From positions 1 to 52,288 of the forward strand of contig PNLY01000033.1 in the NCBI GenBank assembly GCA_013823325.1: a DNA stretch of 52,288 nucleotides, given 5' to 3'. This DNA is from Methylobacterium sp. (GTDB taxonomy: Bacteria; Pseudomonadota; Alphaproteobacteria; Rhizobiales; Beijerinckiaceae). How positions within the stretch are numbered: the stretch's first letter is position 1; each line of letters begins with the position of its first letter. A program made the position numbers and the translations under genes. The notes under the pieces were generated by a model. It worked only from the letters and a program-made list of their open reading frames with translations, did not search any database and was not told the origin of the DNA. Of this stretch, positions 44,015 through 52,288 are shown piece by piece.

Positions 44015-44635
44015 CTACCCCGCCGGGCAGGCGGCCCCGCTATCGACCCAGGCCTGCATCAGCTCGCCGAACTGCGCATTCGTCCCCGGCGCGGGCTGAC
44101 GGCCCTTGCCGGGGTTCCAGCCCCAGAGCACCAGCGTGTCCGAGGTGACGTGCTTGACGATCGCTGCAAGGTCGCGGCTGCCATTGCGGTTCTGGTCCTT
44201 GAGTTGCTCGCAGATCTGTCCGAGCGTCTTGCCCTCCCAGGCCATCGAGGCCGGGGCCAGCGCCCAGTGGCCATCGCCGGGGATGCCGGCCGGGTCGAAG
44301 TTCTGCTTGCCGTGGCAGGTGGTGCAGGCGAGGCCGGGCGCACCATGTCCGTCCTTGCCGCGCACAACCATCGGCTGGTGTAGTCGCCTGGCATCGCTCT
44401 GGCGCGGCCGTTCCGTCGCCGGGTGGCAGTTCATGCAGCGCGGATGCTGCAGCACCTTGCCGATCTCGGTGAACAGCGCGACCGAGCGGTCGCGCTGATT
44501 GGCGATGCCGACAAAGCTGGCGGCGGGGCGGAGAGCCGCTCCGCCCGGCGCCGGCGCGGTCTGCGCCAGCGTGAAGGCGCTGCCGAGCAGCAGAGTGACC
44601 GCAGCGACAGTGGTAGCGAGAGCGATCGACCGCAT
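44015..44635 (-). CDS. Periplasmic dihaem-type cytochrome c
   Basis: This 206-residue protein has a signal peptide (ALATTVAAVTLLLGSAFTLAQ) and two haem c motifs, CMNCH and CTTCH. Possible Met ligands include HQPMVV and PASMAWEG. The start overlaps the Mo-subunit stop by one base (TGATG), so it is the third gene of the operon. It is the likely electron acceptor from the 2Fe-2S subunit, passing electrons towards the respiratory chain. Confidence 0.87.
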   Translation of the reverse strand: MRSIALATTVAAVTLLLGSAFTLAQTAPAPGGAALRPAASFVGIANQRDRSVALFTEIGKVLQHPRCMNCHPATERPRQSDARRLHQPMVVRGKDGHGAPGLACTTCHGKQNFDPAGIPGDGHWALAPASMAWEGKTLGQICEQLKDQNRNGSRDLAAIVKHVTSDTLVLWGWNPGKGRQPAPGTNAQFGELMQAWVDSGAACPAG

Positions 44636-46809
44636 CACACCGTCCCTCCGACCATCGGCAGCGACAGTGGCCGTTCTCGGCCGAGCCGCGCCAGCGCGTT
44701 GGCGACCGCCGGCCCGATCGGCGGCACGCCGGGCTCGCCGACTCCGGTCGGCTTCTCGGTCGACGCCACGATTCTGACCTCGACCTCCGGCATTTCGTTG
44801 ATGCGCAGCGAGCGGTAACTGTCGAAATTGCCCTGGACCGGCTTGCCCTGGTCGAGCGTCAATTCGCCATAGAGGGCATGGCCGAGGCCGAAGCCGATGC
44901 CGCCCTCCATCTGCGCGCGGATGATGTCGGGATTGACCGCGACGCCGCAATCCACCGCACACCAGACCTTGTGCACTTTTGGCTCGCCGCCCTCGCCGAG
45001 CGAGACCTCGGCGATCTGCGCCACATAGGAGCCGAAGCTCTCGACCACGCCGACGCCGCGGGCGCGACCGTTGGCGGGGCCGGGCCCATTCCATTTGGCG
45101 AGGTCGGCGACGGCCTTCAGCACATTGGCGAGGCGCTGCTGCTTGCCCATCAGGGCGAGCCGCCCTGCAACCGGGTCCTGCCCTGCCGCCTGCAGCAGCT
45201 GATCGATAAAGCACTCGACGGCGTAGCCGGTATGGGTGTGCCCGACCGAGCGCCACCACAGGGTCGGCACGCCGACATCGACGGTGTGCAGGTCGCAGCG
45301 GAAATCGGCGATCTCATAGGGCAGCTCGTTGGCGCCTTCGACCATCACCGGGTCGATGCCGTCCTTGATCATCGCCTCGAAGGGCGAGCCTTTCAGGAAG
45401 GACTGGCCGACCAGCGAGGCGCTCCAGGCGGTGATCTTGCCGTCCTTCACCGCGCCGCGCAGGCGATGCAGGAAGAGCGGCCGGTAATAGCCGCCGGAGA
45501 GATCGTCCTCGCGAGTCCGCACCAGCTTGACCGGCCGGTTCGGGCCGATCGCCTTGGCGACTTCGGCAAGCTCGACCGCGAGCTCCGAGCTCGGCTGCGC
45601 CCGCCGGCCGAAGCTGCCGCCGCCGAGCATCGTCTCGACCGTGACCTTCTCCGGTCCGAGGCCGAGCACCTTGGCGATGACCTGATGGTCGATGGTCTGG
45701 AGCTGGCTGCCGAGGCGAGCGAGCGCGCCTTGCGCATTCCATTCGAGATAGCCGTCGAGCGGCTCCATCGGCGCATGCGCCAGATAGGGAAAGGCGTATT
45801 CCGCCTCGATCACCTTGTCGGCCTTGGCGAGCACCGCTTCGGCATCGCCGTGCTTGCCGGCGATGGTCCCTTCCGTTCGGGCGAGCTTGCGATATTCGGC
45901 GAAGAGTTCGCGGCTGCCGCGCTTCTCGGCGCCGCTCTCGTCCCATGTCACCTTCAGGGCCTCGCGGCCTTTCAGCGCCGGCCAGGTCCCGGTCGCATAG
46001 ACGGCGACGCCCGAGGGAATCTGCTTGATGTCGACGACACCCTTCACCTTCTTCGCCTCGGTCGCATCGAAGGACGCGACCTTGCCGCCGAAGCGCGGCG
46101 GTCTCGCGACGACGACCGTCAGCATCTCCGGCGTGTGGATGTCGATGGTGAACTGCGCCTTGCCGGTCGACTTGCCCTGGCTGTCGAGGCGAGGCGTCGT
46201 GCCGTCCTTGCCGATCAGCTTGAACTGCGCGGGGTCCTTGAGCTTGACCTCGGCCGGAGCCTGCAGCTTCGACGCGGCTTCGGCGAACTCGCCGAAGCGG
46301 CCCTGCTTGCCGGAGCCATGCCTCAGCACGCCCTTCTCGACGCTGATCTCGCCGGCGGGAACCTTCCAGGCCTCGGCTGCCGCCTGCACCAGCATGGCGC
46401 GGGCGGTCGCACCGGCCTTGCGCATCTGCTCATAGGAATTGGCGATCGCGGTCGAGCCGCCGGTGCCCTGGATGCCGAAGGCGAGATTGGCATAGAGCTT
46501 GGGGTCTGAGACGGCGTGCTCGGCCCGCATCTGGGCCCAGTCGGCGTCGAGCTCCTCGGCGACGAGCGTCGCGAGGCCGGTGAAGGGGCCCTGGCCGAAC
46601 TCGATATGCTTGACCAGCACCGTCACCGTATCGTCGGCGGCGATGCGGACGAAGGCGTTCGGCGCGAAGGCGGCCGGGCCGCCCGGCTTGAATACCTGCG
46701 CCGCGCCCGATTGCGCCCGGCCGGCCTGCGGCAGGCTCATGCCGATGACGAGCGCGCCGGCGCCCTTCAGGATATTGCGGCGCGAGAGGGAGATGTCGTG
46801 CGCGGTCAT
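44635..46809 (-). CDS. iorB: Molybdenum hydroxylase large subunit (isoquinoline 1-oxidoreductase beta type)
   Basis: This is a 724-residue protein of the xanthine dehydrogenase family. A Tat signal is present ([19 protein letters not shown]), so the folded enzyme is exported. Molybdopterin-contact blocks include [27 protein letters not shown], the paired repeats of the Mo-binding domain and a late [19 protein letters not shown] with the catalytic-type Glu. These enzymes hydroxylate N-heterocycles or oxidise aldehydes; the substrate is not predictable. It lies 2 bases after the 2Fe-2S subunit gene. Confidence 0.9.
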   Translation of the reverse strand: MTAHDISLSRRNILKGAGALVIGMSLPQAGRAQSGAAQVFKPGGPAAFAPNAFVRIAADDTVTVLVKHIEFGQGPFTGLATLVAEELDADWAQMRAEHAVSDPKLYANLAFGIQGTGGSTAIANSYEQMRKAGATARAMLVQAAAEAWKVPAGEISVEKGVLRHGSGKQGRFGEFAEAASKLQAPAEVKLKDPAQFKLIGKDGTTPRLDSQGKSTGKAQFTIDIHTPEMLTVVVARPPRFGGKVASFDATEAKKVKGVVDIKQIPSGVAVYATGTWPALKGREALKVTWDESGAEKRGSRELFAEYRKLARTEGTIAGKHGDAEAVLAKADKVIEAEYAFPYLAHAPMEPLDGYLEWNAQGALARLGSQLQTIDHQVIAKVLGLGPEKVTVETMLGGGSFGRRAQPSSELAVELAEVAKAIGPNRPVKLVRTREDDLSGGYYRPLFLHRLRGAVKDGKITAWSASLVGQSFLKGSPFEAMIKDGIDPVMVEGANELPYEIADFRCDLHTVDVGVPTLWWRSVGHTHTGYAVECFIDQLLQAAGQDPVAGRLALMGKQQRLANVLKAVADLAKWNGPGPANGRARGVGVVESFGSYVAQIAEVSLGEGGEPKVHKVWCAVDCGVAVNPDIIRAQMEGGIGFGLGHALYGELTLDQGKPVQGNFDSYRSLRINEMPEVEVRIVASTEKPTGVGEPGVPPIGPAVANALARLGRERPLSLPMVGGTV

Positions 46810-46811
46810 GA

Positions 46812-47273
46812 TCAACCCTCCAGCGTGCGTGCTGCGTCGTGGATCGCGGCGCGGATGCGGACATAGGTCGCGCAGCGGCAGAGATTGCCGTTCATGGCGA
46901 GATCGATGTCGCGATCGCTCGGCTTGCGGATCTCCTTGAGCAGCGCGATCGCGCTCATCACCTGGCCGGACTGGCAATAGCCGCATTGCGGCACGTCATG
47001 CTTGACCCAGGCGGCCTGGACGGCCTCGGCTTCCTTGCCGGCGAGCGCCTCGATCGTGGTTATCTTCGCTTCGCCGATCGCGGAGACGGGCAGGGAGCAG
47101 GAGCGTAGCGGCTGGCCGTCCATGTAGACGGTGCAGGCGCCGCATTGCGCGACGCCGCAGCCGAATTTGGTTCCGGTCAGCTGCAGATTGTCGCGCAGCA
47201 CCCAGAGCAAGGGGGTGTCGTCGTCGACATCGACGCTGTGGCGCGTTCCGTTGACTGTGATGGTATGGGCCAT
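46812..47273 (-). CDS. iorA: 2Fe-2S subunit of the molybdenum hydroxylase
   Basis: This is a 153-residue protein. The N-terminal plant-type ferredoxin domain has [15 protein letters not shown] and RSCSLPV. The C-terminal four-helix domain has CGYCQSGQ and CRCATYVRI. All eight cysteines for two 2Fe-2S clusters are present. There is no signal peptide, so export probably occurs together with the Tat-tagged large subunit. It is the first gene of the leftward operon and divergent from the TetR gene. Confidence 0.94.
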   Translation of the reverse strand: MAHTITVNGTRHSVDVDDDTPLLWVLRDNLQLTGTKFGCGVAQCGACTVYMDGQPLRSCSLPVSAIGEAKITTIEALAGKEAEAVQAAWVKHDVPQCGYCQSGQVMSAIALLKEIRKPSDRDIDLAMNGNLCRCATYVRIRAAIHDAARTLEG

Positions 47274-47406
47274 GGCTGCCTCTCTGGCTCGCTGGGCATG
47301 ACGCAGCGCGGCACCAGGGCTGCCGGATCGAGGCTCGCTCGAAGGCCCATTCTGACATATCAGAGGGCGGGCGGTGATCCGTCGTCTCGGGTCGCGCGAC
47401 TAGACG

Positions 47407-47429
47407 AGTTAGACGTTTTGCGTCTAACT
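47407..47429. promoter_or_regulatory. Palindromic operator in the iorA/TetR divergent region
   Basis: Arms AGTTAGACG (47407-47415) and CGTCTAACT (47421-47429) are perfectly complementary around TTTTG. A further half-site TAGACG lies at 47401. A -10-like TAGAAT (47429-47434) for the rightward gene overlaps the right arm. Length and position fit a TetR-family operator controlling both directions. Confidence 0.75.
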
Positions 47430-47469
47430 AGAATGGTCGCGCACAGTTTGGATTCTGTCAAGACTGCAA

Positions 47470-48117
47470 ATGAGCGACCGCAGCGAAAGTTCCGTAGCGT
47501 CCGGCGAGGACGGCAAGGGCCGCATCGAGCAGATTGCGGCGGCGGCGCTGCGCCTCTTCGCCCGCTACGGCTACAAGCGCACCTCGATGGACGACATCGC
47601 GCGTGAGGCCGGGGTCGCCCGCGCCACGCTCTACCTCCATTTCAAGGGCAAGGACGACGTCTTCCGCGCCATGCTCGCGGGCCTCGGGGGCCAAGTCGAG
47701 ACACGTTGCCGCGAGGCCTTGACGACGCCCGGGCCGTTCTCGGAGCGGCTCGCCGCGCTGATGGAGGCCCATCACGGCACTGCCTACGCCGCTTTCAGTG
47801 CCGGCGAGCATCTCGGCGAGCTGAAGGCGGTGATGGTCGCCATCGCCGGAGCCGAACTTGCCGCCTTCGAGACGATCTTCGTCCGCTTCGCCAGCGAGCT
47901 GTTCGAGGACGCAGCGGCGCGGGGCGAGATCGCGATCACGCGCAGCGGCCTTCCGCTAGACAGCCTGATCGCCACGCTGATGCGCGCGGCGGCCGGCGCA
48001 AAATACGGCGACCAGCCCTCCTGCGAGCATTATCTGCTTCGACTGCGCGAGATCGCCACCGTCTTTGCAGCTGCGGTCCTGAAGGATGACACTCGCGGCG
48101 GCCAGGTCCCGCCTTAG
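47470..48117 (+). CDS. TetR-family transcriptional regulator
   Basis: This is a 215-residue protein. The N-terminal HTH is clear: IEQIAAAALRLFARYGYKRT, SMDDIAREAGVARATLYLHF, then KGKDDVFRAML. The C-terminal ligand domain is not assignable to a subfamily. It is divergent from the molybdenum hydroxylase operon and shares a palindromic operator with it, so it probably represses that operon and itself. The inducer is unknown but may be the hydroxylase substrate. Confidence 0.92.
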   Translation: MSDRSESSVASGEDGKGRIEQIAAAALRLFARYGYKRTSMDDIAREAGVARATLYLHFKGKDDVFRAMLAGLGGQVETRCREALTTPGPFSERLAALMEAHHGTAYAAFSAGEHLGELKAVMVAIAGAELAAFETIFVRFASELFEDAAARGEIAITRSGLPLDSLIATLMRAAAGAKYGDQPSCEHYLLRLREIATVFAAAVLKDDTRGGQVPP

Positions 48118-48192
48118 CCTTTTTGCGTAAGCCTTTCGTCTAGAAACAGAGCTTCGCCTTCGCTGTATGGGTTTTTGCGCACACCCGCGCCG

Positions 48193-48221
48193 TTGACATG
48201 GGCGATATGCGCGGTGCAGCA
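48193..48221 (+). promoter_or_regulatory. Possible -35 element upstream of the liv operon
   Basis: A perfect TTGACA is at 48193-48198. At 17 bases the -10 would be GCAGCA, a poor match. It lies 73 bases before livG and is the only good hexamer in the 153-base gap. Confidence 0.25.
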
Positions 48222-48270
48222 TGCCGCCCGGGGAAACGAACAATCCAGCAATGACCAAGGTTAAGGGCGA

Positions 48271-49035
48271 ATGTCTGAGGATATTATTCTATCGACCTCA
48301 GGCCTCACGAAAGAATTTGCCGGCTTCACAGCGGTCAACGGCGTTGATCTGAAGGTTCGTCGTGGCTCGATCCACGCTTTGATCGGCCCAAACGGCGCGG
48401 GCAAGACGACCTGCTTCAATCTCCTGACCAAGTTCCTGCCGCTGACGCGGGGGCAGATCGTCTATAATGGCCGCGATATCTCCCGCGAGAAGCCGGCCGA
48501 GATCGCCCGGCTCGGGCTGGTGCGCTCCTTCCAGATCTCGGCGGTGTTCCCGCAGCTCTCGGTCAAGACCAATGTCCGCGTCGCGCTGCAGCGCAAGCGT
48601 GGCGACTCGTTCGATTTCTGGCGCTCGGAGAAGGTGCTGTCCTCGCTCGATCGTGAAGCGCTGGCGTTGGTCGACGCGGTCGGCCTCTCGGCTTTCGCCG
48701 AATTGCCCGCCGGCGAACTCTCCTATGGCCGCAAGCGAGCGCTCGAGATCGCGACCACACTGGCGCTCGAGCCCGAGATGCTGCTGCTCGACGAGCCGAT
48801 GGCCGGCATGGGCCGCGAGGACATCGAGCGCATCGAGGCCCTGATCCGCAAGGTCTCGAAGGACCGCACCATCCTGATGGTCGAGCACAATCTCTCGGTC
48901 GTCGCCTCGCTTTGCGACCGCATCACCGTGCTTGCCCGCGGCCAGGTCCTGGCCGAGGGCGACTACGCCACCGTCTCGAAGGATCCGCGCGTCGTCGAAG
49001 CCTATATCGGATCGGGAGTCGGCCATGGCCACTGA
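48271..49035 (+). CDS. livG: Branched-chain amino acid-type ABC transporter ATPase LivG
   Basis: This is a 254-residue ATPase. Walker A is GPNGAGKTT, the signature ELSYGRKRALEIA and Walker B MLLLDEPMAGM, with MVEHNLSVV after it as the H-loop. The LivG-type insertion (FQISAVFPQLSVKTNVRVAL) is present. It is the first gene of the operon and overlaps livF by 11 bases. The transported substrate need not be a branched-chain amino acid. Confidence 0.93.
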   Translation: MSEDIILSTSGLTKEFAGFTAVNGVDLKVRRGSIHALIGPNGAGKTTCFNLLTKFLPLTRGQIVYNGRDISREKPAEIARLGLVRSFQISAVFPQLSVKTNVRVALQRKRGDSFDFWRSEKVLSSLDREALALVDAVGLSAFAELPAGELSYGRKRALEIATTLALEPEMLLLDEPMAGMGREDIERIEALIRKVSKDRTILMVEHNLSVVASLCDRITVLARGQVLAEGDYATVSKDPRVVEAYIGSGVGHGH

Positions 49036-49783
49036 AGGACTGGCCGCCGGAGCCGTGCTGGAGCGCCCGGCCGTGGCTGGCGGGAAACCCTTGCTCGCGG
49101 TGCGCGGGCTCGAGGCCTGGTATGGCGAGAGCCATGTCCTGCACGGCATCGAACTCGATGTCGGCGAGGGCGAGGTGGTGACGCTGCTCGGCCGCAACGG
49201 CGCCGGCAAGACCACGACGCTGAAGTCGATCATGGGTGTGATCGGCAAGCGCAAGGGCTCGGTCACTTTCGCTGGCCAGGAGACGATCTCGCTGCCCTCG
49301 CGCGCCATCGCCCGGCTCGGCATCGGCTATGTGCCGGAGGAGCGCGGCATCTACTCGACCCTCTCGGTCGAGGAGAACCTGCTGCTGCCGCCGCAGGTGA
49401 AGCCGGGCGGCCTCCCGGTCGAGCAGATATTCACGCTCTTCCCCAACCTGAAGGAGCGGCTGAAGAGCCAGGGCACCAAGCTCTCCGGCGGCGAACAGCA
49501 GATGCTGGCGATCGGTCGCATCCTGCGCACCGGCGCCAACCTGCTCCTGCTCGACGAGCCGACCGAAGGCCTCGCTCCGGTGATCATCGACCAGATCGGC
49601 GCCACCATCCGCATGCTGAAGCAGAAGGGCTTCACCATCGTCCTGGTCGAACAGAACTTCCGCTTCGCCCAGACCGTCGCCGACCGCCACTACGTCGTCG
49701 AGCAGGGCAAGGTCATCGATATGATCCCCAACGCAGAACTCGACGCCAATATCGACAAGCTTCACGCCTATCTCGGCGTCTGA
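49025..49783 (+). CDS. livF: Branched-chain amino acid-type ABC transporter ATPase LivF
   Basis: This is a 252-residue ATPase. Walker A is GRNGAGKTT, the signature LSGGEQQMLAIGR and Walker B LLLLDEPTEGLAP, with LVEQNFRFA as the H-loop. An extra 23 residues precede the usual start (LLAVRGLEAWYG). ATG 49025 is inside livG and is the only good start before that block. It pairs with LivG as the two ATPases of the importer. Confidence 0.92.
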   Translation: MATEGLAAGAVLERPAVAGGKPLLAVRGLEAWYGESHVLHGIELDVGEGEVVTLLGRNGAGKTTTLKSIMGVIGKRKGSVTFAGQETISLPSRAIARLGIGYVPEERGIYSTLSVEENLLLPPQVKPGGLPVEQIFTLFPNLKERLKSQGTKLSGGEQQMLAIGRILRTGANLLLLDEPTEGLAPVIIDQIGATIRMLKQKGFTIVLVEQNFRFAQTVADRHYVVEQGKVIDMIPNAELDANIDKLHAYLGV

Positions 49784-49839
49784 CGCAGGGCGTCCAACAA
49801 GAACCGTACGGACATCAGACATCTCAGGGAGGTAAGAAC

Positions 49840-51045
49840 ATGCAGCTCAAGACATTGCTCGCGGCCACAGCGCTGGGTGCGCTGATGGTCTCGCCGGCGT
49901 TGGCGCAGCAAATCTCGGTCAAGGCCGGCGTGCTCAACGACCGCTCCGGCCTCTATGCCGACCTCTCGGGCGAAGGCTCGGTGATCGCCGCGCGCCTGGC
50001 GGTCGAGGACTTCAAGGCGGCGGAGAAGGGCATCAAGGTCGAGATCGTCTCGGCCGATCACCAGAACAAGCCGGACGTCGGCTCGACCATCGCCCGGCAA
50101 TGGTATGATCAGGACGGCGTCGACCTGATCCTCGACGTGCCGACCTCCTCGGTCGCGTTGGCGGTGAACCAGATCACGCGCGAGAAGAACAAGGTCCACA
50201 TCAACTCCGGCGCAGCCTCCTCGGATCTCACCGGCAAGGCCTGCTCGCCGAATACGGTGCACTGGACCTACGATACCTATGCCCTCGCCCAGGGCACCGG
50301 CGGCGCCATGACCAAGGCCGGCGGTGACAGCTGGTTCTTCCTCACCGCCGACTACGCCTTCGGCCATGCGCTCGAGCGCGACACCGCCGCAGTGGTGACC
50401 AAGGCTGGTGGCAAGGTGCTGGGCGCCGTGCGCACGCCGTTCCCCGGCACGGACTTCTCGTCCTTCCTGCTGCAGGCGCAGGCGTCGAAGGCCAAGGTCA
50501 TCGGCCTCGCCAATGCCGGCGGCGACACGATCAACTCGATCAAGCAGGCGGGCGAGTTCGGCATCGTCGCCGGGGGCCAGAAGCTCGCCGGTCTGCTCGT
50601 CTTCGCCACTGACGTGCATGCGCTCGGCCTGCAGACGGCGCAAGGCCTCGTCCTCACCGAATCCTTCTACTGGGACAAGGACGACCAGACCCGTGCCTGG
50701 TCGGAGCGCTTCGCCAAGCTCAACGGCGGCAAGAAGCCCTCCATGGTCCAGGCCGGCGTCTATTCCGGCATGCTGCACTATCTGAAGGCTGTCGAGGCGA
50801 CCAAGGGCAAGGACGCGGCCGCCGTCATGGCCAAGATGAAGGAGATGCCGACCGACGACCCGTTGTTCGGCAAGGGCTCGGTCCGCGCCGACGGCCGCAA
50901 GATGCACGACATGTACCTGTTCGAGGTCAAGAAGCCCTCCGAATCGAAGGGCCCTTGGGACTATTACAAGCAGGTCGCGGTGCTGAAGGCCGACGAGGCC
51001 TTCAAGCCGCTCGCCGAGAGCGAGTGCCCGCTCGTCAAGAAGTGA
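49840..51045 (+). CDS. ABC transporter periplasmic substrate-binding protein (Peripla_BP_6 type)
   Basis: This is a 401-residue protein with a signal peptide (LLAATALGALMVSPALAQQ). The mature part is a type I periplasmic binding fold: VKAGVLNDRSGLYADLSGEG, then VDLILDVPTSSVALAVNQI, HINSGAASSDLTG, FFLTADYAFGHALERDTA and LVLTESFYWDKDDQTRAW. Relatives bind amino acids, amides or aromatic acids; this one cannot be assigned. GGGAGG precedes the ATG. A strong hairpin follows the gene. Confidence 0.9.
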   Translation: MQLKTLLAATALGALMVSPALAQQISVKAGVLNDRSGLYADLSGEGSVIAARLAVEDFKAAEKGIKVEIVSADHQNKPDVGSTIARQWYDQDGVDLILDVPTSSVALAVNQITREKNKVHINSGAASSDLTGKACSPNTVHWTYDTYALAQGTGGAMTKAGGDSWFFLTADYAFGHALERDTAAVVTKAGGKVLGAVRTPFPGTDFSSFLLQAQASKAKVIGLANAGGDTINSIKQAGEFGIVAGGQKLAGLLVFATDVHALGLQTAQGLVLTESFYWDKDDQTRAWSERFAKLNGGKKPSMVQAGVYSGMLHYLKAVEATKGKDAAAVMAKMKEMPTDDPLFGKGSVRADGRKMHDMYLFEVKKPSESKGPWDYYKQVAVLKADEAFKPLAESECPLVKK

Positions 51046-51072
51046 CGGGCTGAGCCTGTTCCAACGCGTCGC

Positions 51073-51096
51073 TCCGGGGCCGCATACGGCCCCGGA
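51073..51096 (+). terminator. Hairpin between the binding-protein gene and livH
   Basis: TCCGGGGCCG pairs perfectly with CGGCCCCGGA around a CATA loop, followed by CTTTCTT a few bases later. It lies 28 bases after the stop and 27 before livH, like the ugpB-ugpA hairpin, and probably gives partial termination favouring the binding protein. Confidence 0.65.
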
Positions 51097-51122
51097 CCAG
51101 CTTTCTTAGAACGGTCGATCGC

Positions 51123-52010
51123 ATGTTCGAGCTCCTGGGTGTCCCTCCACAAGCCCTGTTCGGCCAGCTTCTGCTCGGCCTGATCAACGGCTCGTTCTAC
51201 GCGATCCTGAGCCTCGGCCTGGCGGTGATCTTCGGCTTGCTCAACATCATCAACTTCACCCATGGCGCGCAGTACATGATGGGCGCCTTCGTCGCCTGGA
51301 TGTGCCTGAATTATCTCGGCATCAACTATTGGGCGGCACTGCTGCTGGCCCCGATCGCCGTCGGCGTGACCGGCGTGGTGATCGAGCGCTTCCTGTTGAA
51401 ACGCATCGCCCATGTCGACCATCTCTACGGGCTGCTGCTGACCTTCGGCCTGGCGCTGATCATCCAGGGTCTTTTCCGCAACAATTACGGCTCCTCCGGC
51501 CTGCCCTACCAGATCCCGGCCGAACTGCGCGGCGGCTATAATCTCGGCTTCATGTTCCTGCCGACCTATCGCGGCTGGGTCGTGGTCGCCTCGCTCATCG
51601 TCTGCCTCGCCACCTGGTTCATGATCGAGAAGACCAAGCTCGGCTCCTACCTGCGCGCTGCGACCGAGAACCCGACGCTGACCCAGGCCTTCGGCATCAA
51701 CGTGCCGCTGCTGGTGACGCTGACCTATGGCTTCGGCGTCGCGCTGGCAGCCTTCGCCGGTGTGCTGGCCGCGCCGATCTACTCGGTCAACCCGAACATG
51801 GGCGCCGACCTGATCATCGTCGTCTTCGCCGTCGTCGTGATCGGCGGCATGGGCTCGATCATGGGCGCGATCGTCACCGGCTTCTCGCTCGGCCTGGTCG
51901 AGGGCCTGACCAAGGTGTTCTATCCGGAAGCCTCGGCGACCGTGATCTTCATCATCATGGCGGTCGTGCTTCTGGTGAAGCCGGCCGGCCTGTTCGGCCG
52001 CGCCGCGTGA
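51123..52010 (+). CDS. livH: Branched-chain amino acid-type ABC transporter permease LivH
   Basis: This is a 295-residue inner-membrane permease with about eight hydrophobic helices. LivH blocks are clear: LINGSFYAILSLGLAVIFGLL, NFTHGAQYMMGAF, LRAATENPTLTQAFGINV and VFAVVVIGGMGSIMGAIVTG. It forms the channel with LivM. It starts 77 bases after the binding-protein gene and 9 bases before livM. Confidence 0.94.
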   Translation: MFELLGVPPQALFGQLLLGLINGSFYAILSLGLAVIFGLLNIINFTHGAQYMMGAFVAWMCLNYLGINYWAALLLAPIAVGVTGVVIERFLLKRIAHVDHLYGLLLTFGLALIIQGLFRNNYGSSGLPYQIPAELRGGYNLGFMFLPTYRGWVVVASLIVCLATWFMIEKTKLGSYLRAATENPTLTQAFGINVPLLVTLTYGFGVALAAFAGVLAAPIYSVNPNMGADLIIVVFAVVVIGGMGSIMGAIVTGFSLGLVEGLTKVFYPEASATVIFIIMAVVLLVKPAGLFGRAA

Positions 52011-52019
52011 GGAATTGAG

Positions 52020-52288
52020 ATGGCAGACATCGCTTCCACCGACGCTTCCGCCGCCGGCCTCACCATCGCCGAGACAGACGACGGCACGGCGCGCTTGCAC
52101 CGCAACCTGATGATCGGCATCGCCGTCGTCCTGGTCATCGCGCCCTTCGTCGCCTACCCGGTCTTCGTCATGAAGGTTTTGTGCTTTGCGCTGTTCGCGC
52201 TCGCCTTCAACCTTCTGCTCGGCTATGGCGGCCTGCTCTCCTTCGGCCACGCCGCCTATTTCGGCATGGCGAGCTATGTCAGCGCCTA
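52020..52288 (+). CDS. livM: Branched-chain amino acid-type ABC transporter permease LivM (3' end outside window)
   Basis: Only the first 89 codons are present. After a polar N-terminus (MADIASTDASAAGL) come two hydrophobic stretches and the LivM block FALAFNLLLGYGGLLSFGHA followed by AYFGMASY. ATG 52020 lies 9 bases after the livH stop with a weak GGAATTGAG site. It should pair with LivH. Confidence 0.9.
   Translation, partial: MADIASTDASAAGLTIAETDDGTARLHRNLMIGIAVVLVIAPFVAYPVFVMKVLCFALFALAFNLLLGYGGLLSFGHAAYFGMASYVSA

Overview
The window is high-GC DNA from an alphaproteobacterium, most likely a Hyphomicrobiales (Rhizobiales) genome of the Bosea/Methylobacterium kind. This rests on codon use, the tight ATGA-coupled operons, the extragenic palindromic repeats, an LdtR-like MarR regulator and the mix of families. 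No taxonomic marker gene (rRNA, ribosomal protein) is present. I see no tRNA, rRNA, CRISPR array, insertion sequence, integrase or phage gene.

Layout. (1) 1-2521: the 3' part of a Pro/Gln-repeat OmpA-family envelope protein, a small secreted protein and a YjfB-like small protein. (2) 2620-9090: a thiamine operon thiC-thiO-thiS-thiG-thiF-thiM-thiE behind a TPP riboswitch with a visible Shine-Dalgarno-sequestering hairpin. (3) 9092-17381: two divergent operons. Leftward are an FAH-family enzyme, a PfkB sugar kinase and a trans-3-hydroxy-L-proline dehydratase. Rightward is a glycerol-3-phosphate importer, ugpB-ugpA-(creatininase family)-ugpE-ugpC, preceded by a three-unit Pho box. (4) 17402-20775: a repeat element, then a leftward redox group (small unknown protein, DsbD/ScsB-like reductase, exported redoxin).

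(5) 20897-41158 is the most unusual part. A leftward run of ten genes encodes glycosyltransferases (two GT4, two large GT2-type), a methyltransferase, a membrane-anchored coiled-coil protein, two paralogous polysaccharide pyruvyl transferase-like enzymes, a secreted beta-propeller-like protein and a GSCFA (SGNH-type) enzyme. Upstream lie an RTX-only calcium-binding protein and its type I secretion ABC/HlyD pair. A divergent LdtR-like MarR regulator overlaps a further GT4 gene. Two AT-rich intergenic islands, unlike the surrounding GC-rich DNA, precede the RTX gene and separate the exporter from the regulator. I read the region as a surface-glycan decoration locus coupled to a secreted Ca-binding protein; that coupling is inference.

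(6) 41190-43894: GntR regulator and OsmC protein, divergent from AMP nucleosidase (amn). (7) 44015-48117: an isoquinoline-1-oxidoreductase-type molybdenum hydroxylase (2Fe-2S subunit, Tat-exported Mo subunit, dihaem cytochrome c), divergent from a TetR regulator with a clear palindromic operator. (8) 48271-52288: a branched-chain-amino-acid-type ABC importer in the order livG-livF-binding protein-livH-livM, the last cut by the window end.
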